The notes under the pieces: generated by a model | Databases searched by the model: none | What the model saw: the letters and a program-made list of their open reading frames with translations, nothing else | What the model was told of the DNA's origin: nothing | Program-made: the position numbers and the translations under genes | DNA from: JAVBKA01 sp031546715 | GTDB lineage: Bacteria; Bacillota; Clostridia; Oscillospirales; UBA929 | Direction: 5' to 3' | Assembly: GCA_031546715.1 (NCBI GenBank) | Contig: JAVBKA010000099.1 | Location: forward strand, 1-6,238 | DNA: 6,238 nucleotides | Shown here: one piece after another, positions 1 through 6,089 of the stretch | How positions within the stretch are numbered: position 1 is the stretch's first letter | How the letters are laid out: each line of letters opens with the position of its first letter

Positions 1-765
1 CTTTCAAAATGGCAGGCGATGAGCGCAGGTGCTTTAAAAGTTCCTGTTGTTCTCCGTGTGTCCGTCGGCTCAAAGTACGGCGCGCAGCACGCTCAGGACT
101 GGACATCGCTGACTACTCACATTCCGGGGCTAAAGGTAGTGTTCCCAGCCACTCCGTATGATGCTAAGGGATTGATGAACGCTGCATTAAACGGCTCAGA
201 CCCTGTGGTTTTCTTTGAATCACAAAAGCTGTACGATATGGGGGAAATGTTCCACGAGGGTGGCGTTCCAGAGGAATATTACGAGGTTGCCATCGGCGAG
301 CCTGACATAAAGCGTGCTGGAAAAGACGTAACAATTCTTTCCGTCGGCGCATCATTATATCCTGCACTTGAGGCGGCTGATTTGCTGCAATCAAAGCATA
401 ATCTTTCCGCAGAGGTTATTGACGCCCGCAGTTTAGTGCCGTTTAACTATGAAAAGGTCATTGAATCTGTTAAAAAGACAGGCAGAGTGGTCTTAGTTTC
501 AGACGCATGTGAGCGCGGTGCACATATTAACGATGTCGCCAGAAATATAACAGAAATGGTGTTTGACTATCTAGATGCACCACCGGTAGTTGTTGCCGCG
601 CCGAACGTTATTTGTCCGTGCCCTGAGCTTGAGAGCTATTATTATCCGCAAGCGGGCTGGATTTTAGATGCTATTAATGAGAAAATATTGCCGCTTCAAG
701 GTCATACAGCGAAAATGAATTTCACAACACTTGAGAAAATCAGAAGAGAAAAACAGGGTATCTAA
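1..765 (+). CDS. Thiamine-diphosphate dehydrogenase E1 component, beta/transketolase C-terminal part (partial, 5' end outside window)
   Basis: The reading frame is open from base 1, so the gene starts upstream; 254 residues are visible before TAA. The ATG at 19 is internal: it lies within an E1-beta-like segment (KWQAMSAGALKVPVVLR). The order matches the E1 beta subunit of 2-oxoacid or acetoin dehydrogenases. First comes the end of the pyrimidine-binding domain (AQHAQDW near residues 28-34, IPGLKVVFPATPYDAKGL near 41-58, DPVVFFES near 67-74). Then comes the transketolase C-terminal domain (GKDVTILSVG near 107-116, VIDARSLVPF, and a CPCPELESYYYP motif near the end). In this family the beta part supplies part of the cofactor site and docks E2. 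Whether this is a separate beta subunit or the C-terminal half of a fused alpha-beta E1 cannot be seen. No lipoyl E2 or E3 gene lies in the window. The next gene starts 56 bp downstream on the same strand, so an operon with the sugar dehydrogenases is likely. The substrate is unknown. Confidence 0.88.
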   Translation, partial: LSKWQAMSAGALKVPVVLRVSVGSKYGAQHAQDWTSLTTHIPGLKVVFPATPYDAKGLMNAALNGSDPVVFFESQKLYDMGEMFHEGGVPEEYYEVAIGEPDIKRAGKDVTILSVGASLYPALEAADLLQSKHNLSAEVIDARSLVPFNYEKVIESVKKTGRVVLVSDACERGAHINDVARNITEMVFDYLDAPPVVVAAPNVICPCPELESYYYPQAGWILDAINEKILPLQGHTAKMNFTTLEKIRREKQGI

Positions 766-806
766 GAATTGACGTTTAAGCCAAATAACAATTTCAGAGT
801 ATTCAC

Positions 807-815
807 GAAAGGAAG
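807..815 (+). promoter_or_regulatory. Ribosome binding site that fixes a TTG start
   Basis: GAAAGGAAG ends six bases before the TTG at 822. No in-frame ATG is near, and proteins of this family begin MKT-x-A-x-RLYG, exactly what follows the TTG. The site therefore supports TTG as the true start of the sorbose-phosphate reductase-like gene. Confidence 0.75.
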
Positions 816-821
816 ATTTTT

Positions 822-2087
822 TTGAAAACTAAAGCAGTAAGACTGTATGGAAAAAATGACCTTCGCTTAGAGGAATTTGAACTTCCTGCAATTAAAAGCG
901 ATGAAATCTTGGCAAAAATTATCTCGGACAGCATTTGTATGTCCAGCTATAAGGCGCAAGCCCAAGGAACTGACCATAAGCGTGTTCCAAAGGATATCGC
1001 CCAAAACCCTGTAATAATTGGTCACGAATTTTGCGGTGAGCTTGTCGAAGTGGGCGAAAAATGGAGCGGACAGTTTAAGGCGGGGGATAAATTCTCCATT
1101 CAGCCTGCCATAAATATGCCTGAAAATGTCTACGCCGCCCCAGGGTACAGCTTTCAGTACATCGGCGGAGACGCGACCTATGTTATTATTCCCGCTGTAG
1201 TTATGGAACGGGGATGTCTGCTGCCTTACAAAGGCGAAGCGTTCTATCATGGCTCACTTGCCGAGCCGATGAGCTGCATTGTCGGTGGTTATCATGTTAA
1301 TTATCACACCACACCAGGCAGCTATACCCATGAAATGGGCATCGTCGAAGGCGGAAAAATGGCACTTTTAGCAGGTGTCGGACCAATGGGGCTTGGCGCA
1401 ATCGACTATGCCTTGCACTGCGACCGTAAGCCGAGCTTGCTTGTGGTAACAGACATTGACGAGGCTCGTTTAGCAAGAGCCTCTGTGCTGTATTCGCCAG
1501 AAGAAGCCGCAAAAAATGGCGTTGAGCTTAAATATGTGAACACAACCAAGCATGAAAATGCTGTCGCACACCTAATGGAGCTTTCCGGCGGCACAGGATA
1601 TAACGATGTTTACGTTTTTGCGCCGGTTGCGCCAGTAGTTGAACAGGCTGACGCAATTCTGGGTTTTGACGGTTGCCTTAACTTCTTTGCAGGTCCTACA
1701 GACCCAACATTTTCAGCTAAATTCAACTTCTACTCTGTTCATTATAACGCTACCCATGTTGCAGGCAACAGCGGCGGAAATACTGAGGACATGGTGGAGT
1801 CGCTGGAGTTAATGGCAAGCCATCGTATCGACCCATCAGCCATGATTACCCATATAGGCGGACTTGACGCTGTCATTGAGACCACCCTGAATCTGCCTAA
1901 AATTCCAGGTGGAAAAAAACTCATTTATAATCAAATCTCCATGCCGCTGACAGCTATTACCGACTTTGAGGCAATGGGTAAGGACAATGCTATGTTTGCT
2001 AAGCTTGCCGAGCTGACCTCGCAAAACAAGGGATTATGGTCAGTAGAATGCGAAAAATATTTGCTTGCAAATGCAAAACATATATAG
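822..2087 (+). CDS. sorE: L-sorbose-1-phosphate reductase-like zinc-dependent dehydrogenase (MDR family)
   Basis: A 421-residue medium-chain dehydrogenase, close to the usual length of sorbose-1-phosphate reductases. In that family the enzyme reduces L-sorbose-1-phosphate to D-sorbitol-6-phosphate in the cytoplasm with NAD(P)H. Likely catalytic zinc ligands are Cys39, His68-Glu69 (in GHEFCGEL) and Glu148 (in LAEPMSC). The four-cysteine structural zinc lobe of classical alcohol dehydrogenases is absent: residues about 90-120 contain no cysteine. The Rossmann motif is GVGPMG at 185-190, and Asp211 (VVTDIDEAR) at the end of the second strand suggests NAD rather than NADP. The start is TTG with a good ribosome binding site. 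The stop lies 14 bp before the next dehydrogenase, so the two are almost surely co-transcribed. The family call comes from strong recalled similarity across the whole protein; the exact sugar phosphate is inferred. Confidence 0.85.
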   Translation: MKTKAVRLYGKNDLRLEEFELPAIKSDEILAKIISDSICMSSYKAQAQGTDHKRVPKDIAQNPVIIGHEFCGELVEVGEKWSGQFKAGDKFSIQPAINMPENVYAAPGYSFQYIGGDATYVIIPAVVMERGCLLPYKGEAFYHGSLAEPMSCIVGGYHVNYHTTPGSYTHEMGIVEGGKMALLAGVGPMGLGAIDYALHCDRKPSLLVVTDIDEARLARASVLYSPEEAAKNGVELKYVNTTKHENAVAHLMELSGGTGYNDVYVFAPVAPVVEQADAILGFDGCLNFFAGPTDPTFSAKFNFYSVHYNATHVAGNSGGNTEDMVESLELMASHRIDPSAMITHIGGLDAVIETTLNLPKIPGGKKLIYNQISMPLTAITDFEAMGKDNAMFAKLAELTSQNKGLWSVECEKYLLANAKHI

Positions 2088-2101
2088 GGGAATGTGCGAC
2101 A

Positions 2102-3040
2102 ATGAACACAATTGAGAGCATTATTGAAGCCCGCCAAAAAGGTGAAAAAAACGGTGTTTTGCCGAGAGTGCGAATTGACAACGAAAAAATCAGCTTGGAT
2201 TTTAACCACCGTTCAGGACGGCTAGGCGGTAAAATTGCTGTTGTAACAGGCAGTGCCCAAGGCTTTGGAGAGGGGATTGCCTCCGAGCTTTTAAAGCACG
2301 GCAGCTACATGGTGTACGCCGACCTTAACCTTGAGCTTGCCGCAAAAAATGCCGCAAATGCCAACGAAACCTACGGAGCAGGCACGGCAATCGCCGTCAA
2401 GTGTGATGTTACAAGCGAAGCCTCGCTGTCTGAGCTTATGAAGCAAACCGTGGAGACCTTCGGTGGACTGGATTTATTTGTGTCAAATGCGGGAATTTTA
2501 ATCTCAGGTTCTATAGAAGATTTGACATTGGAGAGCTTTGAGCTTGTTACCAAGGTGAATTATACAGCTTATTTTCTTTGCGCCAAGCACGCCTCAAGAG
2601 TAATGAAGCTGCAACGCCAGTACAACCCTAATGCGACGGCAGATATTATTGAGATTAATTCAAAGTCAGGACTTGAAGGCTCAAATAAAAACTTTGCGTA
2701 TGCGGGGAGCAAGTTCGGCGGTATTGGGCTGACCCAGTCCTTTGCTAAGGAGCTTGTGGAATTTGGCATTAAGGTAAACGCAATTTGTCCGGGAAATTAC
2801 TTGGAAGGACCACTCTGGACGCACCCTGAGAAAGGGCTGTTTGTTCAGTATTTAAAGGCGGGAAAAGTCCCAGATGCGAAAACCATGGAGGATGTTAAGC
2901 GTTTCTACGAAGCCAAAGTCCCAATGAATCGCGGATGTTACCCTGTGGACGTAGCGCGGGCAATACTTTACTGTGTAGAGCAAACATATGAAACAGGTCA
3001 GGCAATTCCAGTCACCGGCGGGCAGAACATGTTGTCATAA
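2102..3040 (+). CDS. Short-chain dehydrogenase, sorbitol-6-phosphate 2-dehydrogenase-like
   Basis: A 312-residue SDR enzyme from the ATG at 2102. A G-rich ribosome binding site (AGGGG, 2086-2090) sits 11 bases upstream, overlapping the stop of the previous gene. A longer ORF from 2036 would overlap that gene by 52 bp and adds cysteine/lysine-rich residues unlike the family, so it is not used. The cofactor motif TGSAQGFG is at 49-56, with Asp74 (VYADLN) suggesting NAD. SNAG is at 128-131, the catalytic serine is in the SKSGLEG segment (187-193), and the YxxxK pair is Tyr200/Lys204. The SKSGLEGS segment and the C-terminal GQAIPVTGGQ resemble sorbitol-6-phosphate 2-dehydrogenases, which oxidise D-sorbitol-6-phosphate to D-fructose-6-phosphate. 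About 40 residues precede the Rossmann fold, more than in the roughly 260-residue enteric enzymes. With the upstream reductase it would complete an L-sorbose or related ketose/polyol phosphate route. Substrate is inferred; the SDR assignment is certain. Confidence 0.85.
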   Translation: MNTIESIIEARQKGEKNGVLPRVRIDNEKISLDFNHRSGRLGGKIAVVTGSAQGFGEGIASELLKHGSYMVYADLNLELAAKNAANANETYGAGTAIAVKCDVTSEASLSELMKQTVETFGGLDLFVSNAGILISGSIEDLTLESFELVTKVNYTAYFLCAKHASRVMKLQRQYNPNATADIIEINSKSGLEGSNKNFAYAGSKFGGIGLTQSFAKELVEFGIKVNAICPGNYLEGPLWTHPEKGLFVQYLKAGKVPDAKTMEDVKRFYEAKVPMNRGCYPVDVARAILYCVEQTYETGQAIPVTGGQNMLS

Positions 3041-3046
3041 TGTGCA

Positions 3047-3084
3047 TGGGGAGGTTAGGTTGAAAAAACGACCTAACCTCCCAT
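3047..3084 (+). terminator. Hairpin after the second dehydrogenase gene, weak or non-canonical terminator
   Basis: A perfect 12-bp inverted repeat, GGGAGGTTAGGT (3049-3060) and ACCTAACCTCCC (3071-3082), starts eight bases after the stop codon. A G-C and a G-T pair extend it inwards and leave an AAAAAA loop (3063-3068). No T-run follows (ATTGGATAGTTTG), so it may be an inefficient terminator or an RNA-stabilising 3' hairpin that lets some transcripts continue into the PHP gene. Confidence 0.55.
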
Positions 3085-3113
3085 TGGATAGTTTGTAATC
3101 AAAGCAGCTTATT

Positions 3114-3163
3114 ATTTCTCCGGCGAGAAGTTTAGCTGCTAATAATAATGTCGCCGGAGAAAT
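3114..3163 (+). promoter_or_regulatory. Hairpin overlapping the ribosome binding site of the PHP gene
   Basis: ATTTCTCCGGCGA (3114-3126) and TCGCCGGAGAAAT (3151-3163) are perfect 13-bp inverted repeats separated by 24 bases. The right arm carries GGAG (3156-3159), the best Shine-Dalgarno for the next gene. Two G-T pairs and an A-T pair can extend the stem to the first base of the TTG at 3166. A second repeat, AGCAGCT (3103-3109) and AGCTGCT (3134-3140), interleaves with it, and TTATTATT (3109-3116) can pair with AATAATAA (3141-3148). These pairings compete for overlapping bases or would form a pseudoknot. The repeats are seen directly; a translational control role is inferred. Confidence 0.5.
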
Positions 3164-3165
3164 GG

Positions 3166-4437
3166 TTGCTTAATATGCAGGAATTGATAATCGGCTTAAA
3201 CGCACCATCAAAAGCCCAGCGGTTGGACGCGCTTTATAACCTAAAGCGTATGCTTGACGAGGGTGCAATTGAAAAGCCTGTTACAGGCAATGACGTAAAT
3301 AATCACATTCACACCACGTATTCATTTTCTCCATACTCACCGACAAAGGCTGTTTGGATGTCCTACATGGCGGGGCTGTGTACCTCGGGAATTGTTGACC
3401 ATGACTCTGTTTCTGGTGCGGAGGAGTTCATAGAAGCAGGAGAAATTATGGGATTTCCCACAACAGTCGGATTTGAGCTTAGAGGGACACATACAGGCAC
3501 AAAGCTCGGGAACCGTCGGACAAACAACCCCGACCAAGATGGAGTGTCATACTTAACCTTTCATGGTGTGCCTCATAACTGCCTCGATGATGTGAAAAAA
3601 CTGCTAAAGCCTATCAATGAGGCGAGAGGTAAGCGCAACCGTGAAATGGTTGACCGCATTTTGCGTACAGACCTATGTACCACTGCGGGCATTACCCTTG
3701 ACTATGACAAAGATATTTTGCCATTATCGCAATGCGCCGACGGCGGTTCTGTAACTGAACGGCACTTGCTGTATGCTCTTGGGCTTAAGCTTATTGAAAA
3801 ACTGGGTAAGGGAGAGAGCTTGGTTCAGTGCCTTAAGAAGGCTATTACAATTTCCGAGAATGTAGAAAAGCAACTTAGTGATACCAAGAACGCTTTTTAT
3901 GAGTACGACCTGCTTGGACTTTTGAAAGCTCAGCTCGTCAGTCAATTTTACGTCCCCGCAGGAATAGAGGACTGCCCAACCATAGATGCACTTCGCCAAT
4001 TTGCTGATGACCATGGCATAATAGTCACTTATCCGTATTTAGGCGACATTGTAAGCTCAGTAACTGGCGATAAAAAAGCGCAGACCTTTGAGGACAGCTT
4101 TTTAGATGAGCTTTTCGAGATTCTAAGTGACTTAAAGTTTCGGGCTATATCCTATATGCCGTCAAGAAATACTATGGAGCAGCTAATCAGACTCAGGTCG
4201 CTTTGCCAGAAATATCAAATGCTGCAAATCAGCGGTGAGGATATCAATTCGCCAAGACAAAGCTTTATATGCATGGCTCAGCGCGACCCAATGTTTGCCA
4301 ATCTTTACGACACCACTTGGGCACTTATCGGGCATGAAAAAACTGCCAGTATTGACAAAATTAGCGGATTTACTGCGATGAATAAACCGCTGGAAGAAAA
4401 AATTGCTTACTTCAAAAGTAAATCTGGAAGAGCTTAA
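3166..4437 (+). CDS. PHP-domain metal-dependent hydrolase, possible sugar-phosphate phosphatase
   Basis: A 423-residue protein from a TTG at 3166, chosen because GGAG lies six bases upstream. In-frame ATGs at 3148 and 3175 are alternatives with poorer ribosome binding sites. Numbering here is from the TTG. The N-terminal PHP metal site is clear: HIH (His47, His49), DHD (78-80), a VGFEL segment with Glu104, and His133 in LTFHGVPH. The usual closing DxH motif appears instead as D359-I-N361 in a GEDINSPRQ segment. PHP proteins are trinuclear-metal phosphoesterases such as histidinol phosphatase. This one is longer, with a middle helical region of unknown role (about 145-285). It has no signal peptide or membrane segment, so it is cytoplasmic. 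The position behind two sugar-phosphate dehydrogenases suggests an intermediate of that pathway as substrate. The family is firm; the reaction is a guess. A strong terminator follows directly. Confidence 0.8.
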   Translation: MLNMQELIIGLNAPSKAQRLDALYNLKRMLDEGAIEKPVTGNDVNNHIHTTYSFSPYSPTKAVWMSYMAGLCTSGIVDHDSVSGAEEFIEAGEIMGFPTTVGFELRGTHTGTKLGNRRTNNPDQDGVSYLTFHGVPHNCLDDVKKLLKPINEARGKRNREMVDRILRTDLCTTAGITLDYDKDILPLSQCADGGSVTERHLLYALGLKLIEKLGKGESLVQCLKKAITISENVEKQLSDTKNAFYEYDLLGLLKAQLVSQFYVPAGIEDCPTIDALRQFADDHGIIVTYPYLGDIVSSVTGDKKAQTFEDSFLDELFEILSDLKFRAISYMPSRNTMEQLIRLRSLCQKYQMLQISGEDINSPRQSFICMAQRDPMFANLYDTTWALIGHEKTASIDKISGFTAMNKPLEEKIAYFKSKSGRA

Positions 4438-4438
4438 C

Positions 4439-4484
4439 AAAAAGCCGTCCTCAATTATTGCAAAATAATTGAGGGCGGCTTTTT
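4439..4484 (+). terminator. Strong intrinsic terminator of the catabolic cluster
   Basis: A 21-base arm (4439-4459, beginning AAAAAGCCGTCC) pairs with 4464-4484 (ending GGGCGGCTTTTT) around a GCAA tetraloop, a stable GNRA-type loop. It starts one base after the PHP stop codon and ends in five Ts. The one non-Watson-Crick position is a G-U pair when transcribed on the plus strand but an A-C mismatch on the minus strand, so it is better adapted to plus-strand transcripts. Confidence 0.93.
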
Positions 4485-4511
4485 GACATACTAAGAAATA
4501 TGTGCTATTAT
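4483..4511 (+). promoter_or_regulatory. Sigma-A promoter of sfsA
   Basis: A perfect -35 TTGACA (4483-4488) is followed by a 17-base spacer and -10 TATTAT (4506-4511), preceded by TG at 4503-4504 as in an extended -10. The first two Ts of the -35 are the last two of the preceding terminator, so the units are packed with no spare DNA. Transcription would start near 4518, giving a leader of about 37 bases before sfsA. Confidence 0.85.
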
Positions 4512-4554
4512 CAGTCTCAAGCTTTTAACACAAGCAGACTTTTTTGACAGGCAG

Positions 4555-5244
4555 ATGAACATATTGACATATGAACGTATACTTCCAGCAACATTTTTAT
4601 CCCGACCGAACCGCTTTATTGCAAATATTTTAGTCGATGGTAAGCTAGAGGTCTGTCATGTTAAGAATACAGGGCGGTGCAAAGAACTGTTATTGCCTGA
4701 TTCTGCTATTTATGTTCAAGAAGCGGCAAATCCCTCGCGCTTAACGAAATACGACCTAATTGCAGTGCAAAAAGGCCCACGCCTAGTCAATATTGACAGT
4801 CAAGTGCCGAATAAAGTGTTTCGTGAATGGCTAGAGAACAGCGGTTACATTGAAGGTGTTACGCTAATTAAGCCCGAAGCGGTTTATGGTGCGTCAAGGC
4901 TGGATTTTTACGTCGAAGCGGGGAGATGTAAGTTGTATGCGGAGGTAAAGGGTGTTACGCTTGAAGAAAACTCCGTTGCAATGTTTCCCGATGCGCCGAC
5001 GGAGCGAGGGATAAAGCACATCCATGAGCTTTGCAACTGCGTTAAAGCAGGCTTTGAGGCGATGCTGGTTTTTATAATTCAAATGGAAGGTATAGATTGC
5101 TTTATCCCAAACGATAGAACCCATGCGGAGTTTGGGCAAGCACTTAAGTACGCTAAGGAGCAGGGCGTTAAGCTGATGGCTCTAAGCTGTGAGGTTACAA
5201 AGAACAGTATTACTGCAAAGGATTTTGTAGAAGTAAAAGTGTGA
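4555..5244 (+). CDS. sfsA: SfsA, DNA/RNA nuclease (sugar fermentation stimulation protein homologue)
   Basis: A 229-residue protein, the usual SfsA length. The family begins with an OB-like nucleic-acid-binding part (FLSRPNRFIANILVDG, then CHVKNTGRCKELLLP near residues 34-48) and continues into a PD-(D/E)xK nuclease fold. The active-site pattern is visible: SRLDF near 114-118, EVKG near 129-132, and FPDAPTERG near 144-152 before the conserved helix IKHIHEL. Known SfsA proteins bind DNA and have been described as nucleases; the link to maltose fermentation in E. coli is indirect. The start is the first ATG after the promoter. Its ribosome binding site is weak (AGG, four bases upstream), so modest translation is likely. 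It appears monocistronic and converges with the next gene across 19 bp without a clear shared terminator. It is probably unrelated in pathway to either flanking cluster. Confidence 0.95.
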   Translation: MNILTYERILPATFLSRPNRFIANILVDGKLEVCHVKNTGRCKELLLPDSAIYVQEAANPSRLTKYDLIAVQKGPRLVNIDSQVPNKVFREWLENSGYIEGVTLIKPEAVYGASRLDFYVEAGRCKLYAEVKGVTLEENSVAMFPDAPTERGIKHIHELCNCVKAGFEAMLVFIIQMEGIDCFIPNDRTHAEFGQALKYAKEQGVKLMALSCEVTKNSITAKDFVEVKV

Positions 5245-5263
5245 GCGGTCGTTAATTTGTACG

Positions 5264-5863
5264 TTACTTTTTTGCCGAGCCGCTGAAAACATTAGTGTTA
5301 AGGTCTGTATCCTCTTTTTTTATGACTTTGTACGCTGTTAAAAACAGTATTTTGACGTCTAAAACAAAAGACAAATGCTGAACGTACCAAATATCTAGCA
5401 GAAACCTCTCGTCCCACTCAAGGTTGGAGCGTCCGTTTACCTGCGCTAATCCAGTTAGACCAGGTAGCACGTCATGACGTGTGCGCTGTTCTGGGGAGTA
5501 GTGGGGCAGATACTGCACAAGTAGCGGTCGGGGACCGATAAAGCTCATTTCGCCCTTTAGAATATTAATAAGCTCGGGCAGTTCGTCAAGGCTGGTAGAA
5601 CGTAGCCATTTTCCGAACTTTGTAAGCCTGATTTCGTCGGGCAAAAGTTCGCCCGATTCGTTACGCTGGTCAGTCATTGTGCGGAACTTAAGAACAGTGA
5701 ATATTTTTTCCTTGTAGCCAGGACGCTGTTGCTTAAAAATAACTGGCGAACCAAGCTTCGTTCTAACCAGAATTGCAACCACAAGCAACACTGGAGACAG
5801 AAGAATTATGGCGAAAAATGCACATATGACATCTAAGAAGCGTTTAAAAAATTTTCTGTACAT
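5264..5863 (-). CDS. PglC-like small phosphoglycosyl transferase (undecaprenyl-phosphate sugar-1-phosphate transferase)
   Basis: A 199-residue bacterial sugar transferase of the minimal monotopic type, lacking the extra N-terminal membrane domains of WbaP/WcaJ proteins. It transfers a sugar-1-phosphate from a UDP-sugar to undecaprenyl phosphate, the first step of capsule, exopolysaccharide or glycoprotein glycan assembly. The signature is complete: a basic KRFLD start (7-11), a re-entrant membrane helix with Ser23-Pro24 at the break, QQRPG (45-49), LKFRTM (58-63), the catalytic Asp93-Glu94 dyad in SLDELPELINILKGEMS, GPRP (110-113) and PGLTGLAQVNGR (134-145). A TTG at 5875 and an ATG at 5866 are also in frame, but GGAGG (5873-5869) lies five bases before the ATG at 5863, which is therefore preferred. 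The sugar cannot be read from the sequence. It is transcribed away from a divergent promoter region facing a membrane protein gene, consistent with the edge of a surface polysaccharide locus. Confidence 0.93.
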   Translation of the reverse strand: MYRKFFKRFLDVICAFFAIILLSPVLLVVAILVRTKLGSPVIFKQQRPGYKEKIFTVLKFRTMTDQRNESGELLPDEIRLTKFGKWLRSTSLDELPELINILKGEMSFIGPRPLLVQYLPHYSPEQRTRHDVLPGLTGLAQVNGRSNLEWDERFLLDIWYVQHLSFVLDVKILFLTAYKVIKKEDTDLNTNVFSGSAKK

Positions 5864-5939
5864 CATTACCTCCAACTGTCTGCTTTTGAGAATTGCCAGT
5901 AATTATATGAGTATTAGTTTTGCTTAGTCGGTAATGCTT

Positions 5940-5968
5940 ATATTACTTTAAAATATGCCTTATGTCAA
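5940..5968 (-). promoter_or_regulatory. Probable promoter of the phosphoglycosyl transferase gene
   Basis: On the minus strand a perfect TTGACA (5968-5963) is followed by 17 bases and TAATAT (5945-5940), which matches the -10 consensus at four of six positions. Transcription from here gives a leader of roughly 70 bases before the ATG at 5863. Confidence 0.6.
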
Positions 5969-6005
5969 CAAATTATGTTTTTAGCGCAGGAAGACGTTGA
6001 CATAA
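5960..6005. repeat. Inverted repeat containing both divergent -35 boxes
   Basis: TTATGTCAAC (5960-5969) and GTTGACATAA (5996-6005) are perfect 10-bp inverted copies, 26 bases apart. Each holds one -35 hexamer plus four further identical bases. The match beyond the hexamers could reflect a regulator site covering both promoters, or chance. Confidence 0.6.
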
Positions 6006-6025
6006 TCCAAAAAGTACTATAGAAT
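5997..6025 (+). promoter_or_regulatory. Sigma-A promoter of the rightward membrane-protein gene
   Basis: TTGACA (5997-6002), a 17-base spacer, and TAGAAT (6020-6025) make a near-consensus promoter. Transcription would start near 6032, followed by a leader of about 58 bases that ends in a very G-rich ribosome binding site (GGGGGAG, 6074-6080). Confidence 0.75.
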
Positions 6026-6089
6026 ATCAGAGGCTTGTTGTATTTTGTCTTTTTTAGGCAAACTACAGAACGCGGGGGAGTGATGACGT

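Noticed and set aside
867..1250. 127-codon minus-strand open frame inside the sorbose-phosphate reductase-like gene
   Set aside because: It lies wholly opposite a well-supported gene, shows no recognisable domain and has no evident ribosome binding site.
2036..2101. Upstream extension of the short-chain dehydrogenase to ATG 2036
   Set aside because: It overlaps the previous gene by 52 bp, encodes residues unlike SDR N-termini and has no ribosome binding site, while ATG 2102 follows an AGGGG motif.
3084..3115. Possible promoter for the PHP gene (TTGGAT and TATTAT)
   Set aside because: The spacer is 20 bases and the -35 is poor, so it is not convincing against the clear promoters elsewhere in the window.
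5245..5284. Possible shared terminator between sfsA and the convergent gene
   Set aside because: Only a 5-bp AGCGG/CCGCT pairing with a large loop is visible, which is too weak to call.
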